NCBI GenBank assembly: GCA_028699855.1 | Contig: JAQVTV010000019.1 | Span: 1 to 11,586 of the forward strand | Reading direction: 5' to 3' | Source of the DNA: Candidatus Izemoplasmatales bacterium | GTDB lineage: Bacteria; Bacillota_I; Bacilli_A; Izemoplasmatales; Hujiaoplasmataceae | DNA length: 11,586 nt | In this document: piece by piece, positions 5,672 through 11,586 of the stretch | How positions within the stretch are numbered: the stretch's first letter is position 1 | How the letters are laid out: every line of letters begins with the position of its first letter | The notes under the pieces: generated by a model | Seen by the model: only the letters and a program-made list of their open reading frames with translations | The model's database searches: none | What the model was told of the DNA's origin: nothing | Program-made: the position numbers and the translations under genes

Positions 5672-6241
5672 ATGAATCTTCCAAATCGTCTCACATTATT
5701 CCGTATGCTTTTGATTCCCGTGATGGTCGTGCTCTATCTGCTTTCCGCCTCTTTTTCCGCGCATATTCTCTGGATTCTTGGCGTGATTTTTCTGGTGGCG
5801 TCATTGACGGACTATTTTGACGGCGCGATTGCGAGAAAGCGTAACATTGTCACAACCTTCGGGAAGTTTATGGACCCGCTCGCAGACAAATTGCTCGTCA
5901 TCTCATCCTTATTGATTTTATCCGATATCGGGCAAACGCTTTCACATATCTGGATGCCTTTCTGGTTCATTATCATCATCATCGCCCGTGAATTGATCGT
6001 CACTTCGATTCGTCTTGTGGCTGTCGGCGGAGGCAAGATCATCGCCGCATCGGCTCTGGGAAAGTATAAGACAGCGATGACCATGGTCGCCATTCTCTGG
6101 TATTGCTTTTTGATGCCCCTCAATCCCTTATGGATCCATATCATCGGCTGGGTTTTGATGGGTGCGTCGTTGGGTCTGACGATCATATCCGGCCTCGATT
6201 ATTTTCTGAAGAATCGCAAGTTGATTTGCGAATCGATATAA
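5672..6241 (+). CDS. pgsA: CDP-diacylglycerol--glycerol-3-phosphate 3-phosphatidyltransferase PgsA
   Basis: Integral membrane enzyme that transfers the phosphatidyl group from CDP-diacylglycerol to glycerol-3-phosphate, the committed step of phosphatidylglycerol and cardiolipin synthesis. The 189 residues are typical. The CDP-alcohol phosphatidyltransferase signature is complete at 47-72: D47, D50, G51, A54, R55, G64, D68 and D72, whose aspartates bind the metal and catalyse transfer. The N-terminus MNLPNRLTLFRMLLIPVM is the usual PgsA start, and hydrophobic segments at about 11-27, 30-46, 75-85, 95-115, 134-150 and 154-176 give the expected six-span fold. It lies directly before recA, as in Bacilli, although cinA, which separates them in Bacillus, is absent. 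It has its own promoter upstream. Confidence 0.95.
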   Translation: MNLPNRLTLFRMLLIPVMVVLYLLSASFSAHILWILGVIFLVASLTDYFDGAIARKRNIVTTFGKFMDPLADKLLVISSLLILSDIGQTLSHIWMPFWFIIIIIARELIVTSIRLVAVGGGKIIAASALGKYKTAMTMVAILWYCFLMPLNPLWIHIIGWVLMGASLGLTIISGLDYFLKNRKLICESI

Positions 6242-6245
6242 AGAT

Positions 6246-6279
6246 TTGACACACATTGGACGTAGCAGTTTTAAACGTC
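6246..6279 (+). promoter_or_regulatory. Possible recA promoter with an overlapping inverted repeat
   Basis: TTGACA at 6246-6251 is a perfect -35. An 18-base spacer leads to TTTAAA (6270-6275), a weak -10. GACGT (6259-6263) and ACGTC (6275-6279) form an inverted repeat with an 11-base gap that covers the -10 and could be an operator. No Firmicutes LexA/DinR box (CGAAC-N4-GTTCG type) is present. Confidence 0.4.
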
Positions 6280-6300
6280 ACGATTCATTAGGAGGCCAAC

Positions 6301-7296
6301 ATGGCAGATGAAAACAGAAGAAAGAGTTTAGAAATCGCGCTCAAGGAAATCGAGAAGGAATATGGCAAAGGTGCTGTCATGATTCTTGGTGAGTCATCAA
6401 CCAATTTCAATGTCGAATCGATATCTTCCGGGTCAATCGCTCTTGATGCCGCATTAGGTGTAGGCGGCTATCCCAGAGGCAGGATCATCGAAATCTTCGG
6501 TCCTGAATCCTCAGGGAAAACGACATTTGCCCTCCATGCGATCGCCGAAGTCCAAAAGCGCGGGGGATATGCCGCATTTATCGATGCGGAACATGCTCTT
6601 GACCCGGTTTATGCCAAATCATTGGGTGTAGATATTGATTCGTTGATCCTATCACAGCCGGATACCGGAGAACAAGGTTTGGAAATCGCCGAAGCTCTGA
6701 TCCGCAGCGGCGCTGTGGACATCATGGTGGTCGATTCCGTCGCCGCCTTGGTACCGGAAGCGGAAATCCGTGGCGAGATGGGCGATTCACATGTGGGACT
6801 CCAAGCTCGTTTGATGAGTCAGGCGATGCGGAAATTATCGGGTGTCTTATCCAAATCGCAATGCATCGCGATTTTCATCAACCAAATCCGTGAGAAAGTC
6901 GGTGTTATGTTCGGCAATCCCGAAACGACGCCGGGCGGAAGGGCTTTGAAGTTCTATGCTTCCGTGCGTCTGGACATCCGCAAAGGCGAACAGATCAAGG
7001 ACGGCACTGAATTCGTCGGCAATCAAGCTCGTGTCAAAGTCGTCAAGAATAAAGTCGCCGCTCCCTTCAAATCATGCACGATTGATATCATATTCGGAAA
7101 AGGCATATCCAAAGTCGGCGAAGTAGTCGACCTCGCCGTCGAGAAAGAGATCATCAAAAAAAGCGGTGCGTGGTATTCTTATAATGATCAAAAAATCGGT
7201 CAGGGAAGAGAAAACGTCAAGAAGTATCTCGAAGACAATCCGGAGTTATTTGACAGCATCACCCAACAGATTCGCCAAACGCTCAATTTAAAATAA
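6301..7296 (+). CDS. recA: Recombinase RecA
   Basis: ATP-dependent strand-exchange protein for homologous recombination and repair. Visible motifs are Walker A GPESSGKT (67-74), catalytic Glu in [10 protein letters not shown] (E97), Walker [11 protein letters not shown] (141-150), and the DNA-binding L2 region with [22 protein letters not shown] (192-213), preceded by the L1 segment [18 protein letters not shown]. The C-terminal domain ends at residue 331 with [13 protein letters not shown], so it lacks the long acidic tail of E. coli RecA (353 residues), which is common in short Firmicutes and Mollicutes RecAs. AGGAGG at 6290-6295 fixes the start. It follows pgsA by 59 bases and ends at a strong terminator. 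The promoter region has no LexA-type site, so induction by damage is not evident. Confidence 0.98.
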   Translation: MADENRRKSLEIALKEIEKEYGKGAVMILGESSTNFNVESISSGSIALDAALGVGGYPRGRIIEIFGPESSGKTTFALHAIAEVQKRGGYAAFIDAEHALDPVYAKSLGVDIDSLILSQPDTGEQGLEIAEALIRSGAVDIMVVDSVAALVPEAEIRGEMGDSHVGLQARLMSQAMRKLSGVLSKSQCIAIFINQIREKVGVMFGNPETTPGGRALKFYASVRLDIRKGEQIKDGTEFVGNQARVKVVKNKVAAPFKSCTIDIIFGKGISKVGEVVDLAVEKEIIKKSGAWYSYNDQKIGQGRENVKKYLEDNPELFDSITQQIRQTLNLK

Positions 7297-7323
7297 GAAG
7301 ACCCTTGCGGTTTTCTTTTTTTT
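7297..7323 (+). terminator. Intrinsic terminator of pgsA-recA
   Basis: GAAGACC (7297-7303) pairs with GGTTTTC (7309-7315), seven pairs including one G-T, around a CTTGC loop. Eight T follow (7316-7323). It begins directly after the recA stop codon. Confidence 0.85.
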
Positions 7324-7336
7324 CGGTAAATAATTT

Positions 7337-7379
7337 TTGACTATAAGGTGTTTTTAAGATATAATATATCCAGTATAAT
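7337..7379 (+). promoter_or_regulatory. Promoter region of the rny operon with two TATAAT boxes
   Basis: TTGACT (7337-7342) and a perfect TATAAT (7360-7365) are 17 bases apart. A second perfect TATAAT lies at 7374-7379, 14 bases later, with only a poor -35 (TTTTTA, 7351-7356). Starts near 7372 and perhaps 7386 would give a leader of about 75-90 bases. A further TTGACA at 7388-7393 has a weak partner CATAAA (7410-7415). Confidence 0.75.
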
Positions 7380-7392
7380 CGTGTGTATTGAC

Positions 7393-7422
7393 AGCGTGAT
7401 TTATGAAATCATAAACCGCGCT
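7393..7422 (+). promoter_or_regulatory. Long hairpin / palindrome in the rny leader
   Basis: TTTATGA (7400-7406) and TCATAAA (7409-7415) are perfect complements around AA. The stem continues outward through one A/C mismatch (7399/7416) to AGCGTG (7393-7398) with CGCGCT (7417-7422), the T7397-G7418 pair being a wobble. This gives 13 pairs in all. No T-run follows, so it is not a terminator. It sits between the promoter and the ribosome site of rny, and could be an RNA control element or a DNA operator. Confidence 0.55.
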
Positions 7423-7459
7423 TCTCTATAACACAACTGAATAAATGGAGGTAATAATA

Positions 7460-9019
7460 ATGCTACCAGAAATTATTATTTCCAGTTTGCTCGGCTTAGC
7501 AGTTGGTGGCGTAATCGGCTTCCTTATTCGTGTGTCCGTCGTCGAAAAAGGATTCCAAACCGCACGCAACAAAGCGGAAAACATCATTGATGAAGCGAAT
7601 ACTCAAGCAGAAAAAATCAAAAAAGAGAAACTCTTAGAAGCCAAACAAGAAATTTACAATCTGAACCAAGAGAACGATAAGATTATCAAAGAAAAAAAAG
7701 CGATGGTTGTCGAAATGGAACACAAAATCAACCAACGCGAAGAAGTTCTCGAACGTCGTTCGGCCAATTTGGACAAACGTGAATTAAATTTGGATCGTAA
7801 AGAAGAAGTTCTCGATGAAAAGAAGAGCTTGCTTGAGGACAAAAACAGCAGACTGGACAGTATTATCCAAGAACAAAATACCAAATTACTCGAAATTGCA
7901 AATTTTTCGGAAGAACAAGCAAAAGACGTCATTATGAAGCGCGTCGAAGCGGATATGGCCCAGGAAATTGACCGCTATATTCGTGAACAAGAAGAAAATG
8001 CAAAACTTGAAGCCCAAAAGGTTGCCAAGGAAATCATCACCCAGGCGATTCATAAGTACGCTCAAGATGTGACAGTTGAAACTACGGTTTCCGTCGTCAC
8101 TTTGCCGAATGATGAGATGAAAGGTCGGATCATCGGACGTGAAGGCCGCAACATTCGCACTATCGAAGCTTTGACCGGTGTGGATTTGATTATCGATGAC
8201 ACACCAGAAGCCGTCGTGCTTTCCGGATTCGATCCCGTACGCCGTGAAATCGCGAAACGGTCTGTCGAAACATTGATTCTTGATGGACGTATCCATCCCG
8301 CGAGAATCGAAGAAATCGTTGAAAAGACTCGGGTTGAAGTCGACCAATTCATCCGTGATATCGGATCGAAAGCCGTCTTTGACGCAGGAGTCGGCAGAAT
8401 GCATCCCGATTTGATGAAGTTGCTCGGTCGCTTGCATTTTCGTACATCCTACGGACAGAATGCCTTGCAACATTCTCTTGAAACCGCATTTTTGGCGGGT
8501 AAGATGGCCGTGGAACTCGGCGAAAATGAAACGATCGCCAAACGCGCCGGATTACTTCACGATATCGGCAAAGCTGTCGACCATGAGATCGAGGGCTCGC
8601 ATGTCGAGATCGGTATCAATCTCGCTACGAAATATCACGAACACATCGCCGTCATTGACGCCATAGGCAGTCATCATGGCGATAAAGAGGCCACGACGAT
8701 CATCGGCGTTCTCGTGGCGGCCGCAGATGCGCTCTCGGCCGCCCGTCCCGGTGCCAGAAGCGAATCTCTGGAAAACTATATCAATCGCCTCACACAACTC
8801 GAAGAGATCAGTCGCTCGATTCAAGGCGTCGACCAGGCCTATGCCATCCAGGCAGGGCGAGAAGTCCGTGTCATCGTCAAACCGAATGAGGTGGACGATG
8901 CCAAAACATCTGTGGTCGCCCGCGAGATCAAGCAACAGATCGAAACGAAGCTCAGTTATCCAGGTACGATCAAGGTAACTGTGATTCGTGAAACACGCGC
9001 ACAGGATGTCGCGAAATAA
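7460..9019 (+). CDS. rny: Ribonuclease Y
   Basis: Membrane-anchored endoribonuclease that starts decay and processing of mRNA in Firmicutes. The 519 residues match Bacillus RNase Y (520). Domains in order: an N-terminal span at about 3-25, a long charged coiled coil at about 30-200 (rich in Glu, Lys and Gln), a KH domain with [15 protein letters not shown] (222-236), and an HD domain with [12 protein letters not shown] (catalytic H367-D368) plus SHHGDK further on. I chose ATG 7460, eight bases after GGAGG (7447-7451). The ATG at 7445 overlaps that ribosome site and is unlikely. It heads a unit with ymdB, miaB and ymcA, whose product is part of the complex that directs RNase Y in Bacillus. The leader carries a long hairpin, and another hairpin follows the gene. 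Confidence 0.97.
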   Translation: MLPEIIISSLLGLAVGGVIGFLIRVSVVEKGFQTARNKAENIIDEANTQAEKIKKEKLLEAKQEIYNLNQENDKIIKEKKAMVVEMEHKINQREEVLERRSANLDKRELNLDRKEEVLDEKKSLLEDKNSRLDSIIQEQNTKLLEIANFSEEQAKDVIMKRVEADMAQEIDRYIREQEENAKLEAQKVAKEIITQAIHKYAQDVTVETTVSVVTLPNDEMKGRIIGREGRNIRTIEALTGVDLIIDDTPEAVVLSGFDPVRREIAKRSVETLILDGRIHPARIEEIVEKTRVEVDQFIRDIGSKAVFDAGVGRMHPDLMKLLGRLHFRTSYGQNALQHSLETAFLAGKMAVELGENETIAKRAGLLHDIGKAVDHEIEGSHVEIGINLATKYHEHIAVIDAIGSHHGDKEATTIIGVLVAAADALSAARPGARSESLENYINRLTQLEEISRSIQGVDQAYAIQAGREVRVIVKPNEVDDAKTSVVAREIKQQIETKLSYPGTIKVTVIRETRAQDVAK

Positions 9020-9031
9020 AAATCAAACGAT

Positions 9032-9058
9032 GATAGCCTTCCGTTAAGGGAGGCTATC
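9032..9058 (+). other. Strong stem-loop between rny and ymdB without a T-run
   Basis: GATAGCCTTCC (9032-9042) pairs with GGGAGGCTATC (9048-9058), eleven pairs with one T-G wobble and a GTTAA loop. The following CTATTAAGG is not a T-run on either strand. It therefore looks like a leaky terminator, a 3' stabiliser or a processing site that could set the rny to ymdB ratio. Confidence 0.6.
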
Positions 9059-9077
9059 CTATTAAGGAATGATTGAT

Positions 9078-9860
9078 ATGCGTGTCTTATTTATCGGAGA
9101 CATCTATATGGAACGCGGTCGTGAAGCATTTGACCGCTATTTTGCTGTGGTAAAACAACGTACGAAACCCCATATCGTGATTGTTAACGGCGAGAACATC
9201 GCCAATAACAACGGCTTGACCGAGGCCATCTACAAAGATTACCTTACGCGTGGGGTCCATGTTTTTACAATGGGAAACCATGCGTTCTCACGCAAGGATG
9301 CCAACGAAGTCCTAAACATGGATTATGTCGTCCGTCCTGCGAATTACGGGGAAGGCACACCGGGCAAAGGGTATGTCACCCTTCAATTCAATCAAAAAAC
9401 CGTGACGATCATCAATTTGCTCGGGCGTGTTTTTATGCGTGATCCCATCGACAATCCGTTCACAGTGATGGATCGAATCCTCACAGAAATCAAAAGTGAT
9501 TACGTCGTGTTGGATTTTCACGCCGAGGCGACGAGTGAAAAATATGCCCTTGCCCACTACCTGGATGGCAGAATCGACGCGATGGTTGGCACCCACACTC
9601 ATGTTCAGACTGCGGATGAAATCTGCTTTCCGAAAGGGATGCTATACATCAGCGATGTCGGGATGAGCGGTGTCCGATTCGGAATCATCGGCGGTGAAGT
9701 GAAACAGGGGATCCGAAAATTCGTCACCGGCGTTCCGGAACGGGTTTTTCCCGAAAATAATGGCCCTCTACAATTCAGCGCAGTACTGCTTGATTTGGAA
9801 CAAAAGAAAATCGAACGGATCGCGATTCAAGAACAATATGAGGGTGAACTACATGGGTGA
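9078..9860 (+). CDS. ymdB: YmdB family metallophosphoesterase (2',3'-cyclic nucleotide phosphodiesterase)
   Basis: A 260-residue binuclear metal phosphodiesterase. Bacillus YmdB hydrolyses 2',3'-cyclic nucleotides in vitro and influences biofilm and motility programmes. The metal and active-site residues are all visible: D8 in FIGDIY, E39 and N40 in NGENIANNNG, N67 and H68 in TMGNHAF, H148 in DFHAEATSEK, H173 and H175 in GTHTHVQTAD. RPANYGEGTPGKGY and ISDVGMSGVR are also family marks. I chose ATG 9078 because the protein then begins MRVLFIGD like its homologues and TAAGGA (9062-9067) is ten bases away. The ATG at 9069 nearly touches that site. It is separated from rny by a stem-loop and overlaps miaB by eight bases. 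Its partner role with RNase Y is suggested by conserved neighbourhood, not proven. Confidence 0.94.
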   Translation: MRVLFIGDIYMERGREAFDRYFAVVKQRTKPHIVIVNGENIANNNGLTEAIYKDYLTRGVHVFTMGNHAFSRKDANEVLNMDYVVRPANYGEGTPGKGYVTLQFNQKTVTIINLLGRVFMRDPIDNPFTVMDRILTEIKSDYVVLDFHAEATSEKYALAHYLDGRIDAMVGTHTHVQTADEICFPKGMLYISDVGMSGVRFGIIGGEVKQGIRKFVTGVPERVFPENNGPLQFSAVLLDLEQKKIERIAIQEQYEGELHG

Positions 9861-11292
9861 TGCATTCCAAAAGCCGGAAATCAAAGCGGCGCGCAAACGG
9901 ACAAAAGAACGTCCCATGATTCGCGACTACGTCTTTGATCCACGGTATCTCGATCTTGGAAAAGGGCGGAAATATTTGATTCAGACCCATGGGTGTCAAG
10001 CCAATGAAGCCGATACGGAGCACATCGAAGGCATTTTGGATCAAGCAGGATTCATATCGACCCAAGTTGTGGAGGAAGCCGATCTCATTTTGGTGAACAC
10101 CTGTGCCGTACGTGAAAATGCGGAAAACAAAGTGTTCGGTGAAATCGGCAGACTCAAGCAATACACCTACAACAATCCCGATTTGATCATCGGCATCTGT
10201 GGGTGTATGAGTCAAGAAGAAGTCGTCGTCGAGAAACTGATGCGCGTCCATCCACATGTGAAGCTGATCCTCGGAACGCATAACTTTGATCGGATTCTCG
10301 ACTATATCCACAAGATCGATCAGTCGCACAAGCGCGTGATTGAAGTCTTTTCGACTGAAGGAGACATCATCGAACGCTTGCCCACTCAACGAAAAAGCCA
10401 TGTGAAAGCATGGGTGAACATCATGTATGGCTGTGACGAGTTTTGTACGTATTGTATCGTGCCATATACGCGAGGAAAGGAACGTTCACGTCCATTTGAT
10501 GCGATCATCTCGGAAGTCGAGACCTTGATTCAGATGGGATATCAAGAAATCACCCTTCTCGGTCAGAATGTGAATGCCTACGGTCTGGACCTTCCGGAAA
10601 AAGGCATTTCTTTTGCTTTTCTACTTGAGACATTGCGACAGATGCCGATTCCAAGAATTCGATTCACGACCAGTCACCCCAAAGACTTTTCGCGAGAGAT
10701 TGTTCAAGTGCTCGGAAAAGGCGGAAACCTGATGCCCGCCATCCATCTTCCGGTCCAGTCCGGATCAGATGCCATTTTGAAGCGGATGAATCGAAAATAT
10801 ACGAAGGATAGCTATCTCAGGCTAGTCCAAGACATTTACGCCCACATTCCATCCGTATCCCTGACGACGGATATCATCGTCGGTTTCCCAGGTGAGACCG
10901 AAGCGGATTTTTCCGAGACGCTCGATTTGGTCCGCCAGGCGCGTTTCGAAGGTGCCTATACCTTCATTTATTCACCACGTTCAGGCACGCCTGCAGCGTT
11001 ATTTCCTGATGATATTCTGTATGAGGTTAAGAAAGAAAGGCTGTATACCTTGAATCATTTGGTGAATGAGGGATTTTTGAGAGGAAACCAACGCTTTGTG
11101 CACCACAACGTCGATGTCTTGGTCGAAGGACGCTCAAAGTCGAACCAAGATAAGTTCACAGGATATACGCCGCATAATAAACTGGTCAATTTCGCCTCTG
11201 ATCAAGACATCATCGGAAAAATCATTCCTGTGCAGATCATCGAGGCCAAAACATGGTCGTTGATCGGAGTGGTGGACCATGAATCGAATTGA
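9853..11292 (+). CDS. miaB: tRNA-2-methylthio-N6-dimethylallyladenosine synthase MiaB
   Basis: Radical-SAM methylthiotransferase that converts i6A37 to ms2i6A37 in tRNAs reading UNN codons, using two 4Fe-4S clusters. The N-terminal UPF0004 domain holds C48 (THGCQANEAD), C84 (NTCAVRENAENK) and C118 (GICGCMSQEE, second Cys), which bind the auxiliary cluster. The radical-SAM domain holds the CxxxCxxC motif GCDEFCTYC (C194, C198, C201) followed by IVPYTRGKERSR. A TRAM domain occupies about 410-475. Length is 479. I chose ATG 9853, preceded by AGGG (9841-9844). It overlaps the ymdB stop by eight bases, and its own TGA lies fourteen bases inside ymcA. The substrate i6A requires a MiaA not seen in this window. 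With QueH, this is the second anticodon-loop modification enzyme here. Confidence 0.97.
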   Translation: MGDAFQKPEIKAARKRTKERPMIRDYVFDPRYLDLGKGRKYLIQTHGCQANEADTEHIEGILDQAGFISTQVVEEADLILVNTCAVRENAENKVFGEIGRLKQYTYNNPDLIIGICGCMSQEEVVVEKLMRVHPHVKLILGTHNFDRILDYIHKIDQSHKRVIEVFSTEGDIIERLPTQRKSHVKAWVNIMYGCDEFCTYCIVPYTRGKERSRPFDAIISEVETLIQMGYQEITLLGQNVNAYGLDLPEKGISFAFLLETLRQMPIPRIRFTTSHPKDFSREIVQVLGKGGNLMPAIHLPVQSGSDAILKRMNRKYTKDSYLRLVQDIYAHIPSVSLTTDIIVGFPGETEADFSETLDLVRQARFEGAYTFIYSPRSGTPAALFPDDILYEVKKERLYTLNHLVNEGFLRGNQRFVHHNVDVLVEGRSKSNQDKFTGYTPHNKLVNFASDQDIIGKIIPVQIIEAKTWSLIGVVDHESN

Positions 11293-11586
11293 CGCCTTCT
11301 TTGAAGCTTTGACCCAGCACCCGACATACGTGAGGGTGCAACAACTCAAAGCAACGATTCTCAGTAGACCGGAATATCAGGAACGCTTTTCGAGATATCT
11401 CGAAAAACAGAAAAAGCATGTGCAAAAATTTCCACATTCTTTGAAATCGCTGGATTCATTGACGCCAGATTTGCATGAGGAACTATCCGCCATGAGTCAG
11501 GATCCTTTGATCAGCGAGTATTTGGACCTCCTCGATGAACTGAATGACTTGGTCCAAAATATCCAGGAAATGATCAATCTGTCCCT
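11279..11586 (+). CDS. ymcA: YmcA/YlbF family protein, Y-complex subunit (5' part, cut by window end)
   Basis: The first 102 codons of a helical protein of the YlbF/YmcA family, read through to the end of the window. It begins MNRIDAFFEALTQHPTYVRVQQLK and continues with alternating charged and hydrophobic residues and no motif for catalysis, as expected. In Bacillus, YmcA, YlbF and YaaT form the Y-complex, which binds RNase Y and directs cleavage of certain operon and riboswitch transcripts, and also affects competence, sporulation and biofilm formation. The gene directly after miaB in Bacillus is ymcA, which supports the name over ylbF. GGAG at 11266-11269 lies nine bases before the ATG. The start overlaps miaB by fourteen bases, implying translational coupling. 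No cysteine is present in the visible part, so any Fe-S ligand would lie beyond the edge or in its partners. Confidence 0.85.
   Translation, partial: MNRIDAFFEALTQHPTYVRVQQLKATILSRPEYQERFSRYLEKQKKHVQKFPHSLKSLDSLTPDLHEELSAMSQDPLISEYLDLLDELNDLVQNIQEMINLS

Noticed and set aside
6242..6300. LexA/DinR box before recA
   Set aside because: No GAAC/GTTC half-sites with suitable spacing exist in the gap.
7445..7459. Upstream ATG at 7445 as the rny start
   Set aside because: It overlaps the GGAGG that is ideally spaced for ATG 7460, and the protein then has the standard RNase Y length.
7886..8473. Minus-strand reading frame opposite rny (195 codons)
   Set aside because: It is antisense to the KH and HD regions of RNase Y, which are clearly under protein constraint, and its translation resembles no family.
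9775..10401. Minus-strand reading frame opposite miaB (208 codons)
   Set aside because: Antisense to the conserved cysteine motifs of MiaB, with no promoter or ribosome site seen.
1..11586. CRISPR arrays, insertion sequences, tRNA genes, prophage or defence genes
   Set aside because: No spaced direct repeats, transposase motifs, terminal repeats or tRNA cloverleafs were seen. Genes are compact and mostly housekeeping.

Overview
All genes in this 11.6 kb window lie on the plus strand, and gaps between them are short. The layout suggests a Firmicutes genome of the Bacilli/Mollicutes-related type. The order pgsA - recA - rny - ymdB - miaB - ymcA is the Bacillus pgsA-(cinA)-recA-rny-ymdB-(spoVS-tdh-kbl)-miaB-ymcA block with the bracketed genes missing. 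The loss of spoVS, and the lack of cinA, fits a reduced, probably non-sporulating relative such as an Acholeplasma/Izemoplasma-like lineage. That placement is inference. Several genes end in TGA and none reads through it, so the standard code is used rather than the Mycoplasma code. Base composition is moderate, not extremely AT-rich.

Layout. Positions 1-69 hold the last codons of an unrecognised gene, followed by queH (epoxyqueuosine reductase). Positions 711-3699 form an accessory-looking cluster: a DUF5058-type membrane protein, a second multi-pass membrane protein overlapping it by one base, and a membrane-anchored M20 metallopeptidase of the carboxypeptidase-S/PM20D1 kind. An intrinsic terminator follows. 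Positions 3771-5589 hold a strong promoter, a structured leader with a 56-codon ORF and an internal terminator-like hairpin, then cvfB (S1-domain RNA-binding protein) and a type II yebC. Positions 5645-7323 hold pgsA and recA with a clear terminator. From 7337 to the end a new unit starts with a good promoter and a hairpin-bearing leader, and runs rny - ymdB - miaB - ymcA, where ymcA is cut by the window edge.

Together, most genes concern RNA and translation: tRNA modification at position 34 (QueH) and position 37 (MiaB), mRNA decay (RNase Y), its likely specificity factor (YmcA, part of the Bacillus Y-complex) and the phosphodiesterase YmdB, RNA binding (CvfB) and ribosome stalling relief (YebC type II). 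PgsA and RecA are housekeeping. The parts least explained by known biology are the paired membrane proteins plus peptidase, the attenuator-like or sRNA-like leader before cvfB, and the long hairpin in the rny leader.
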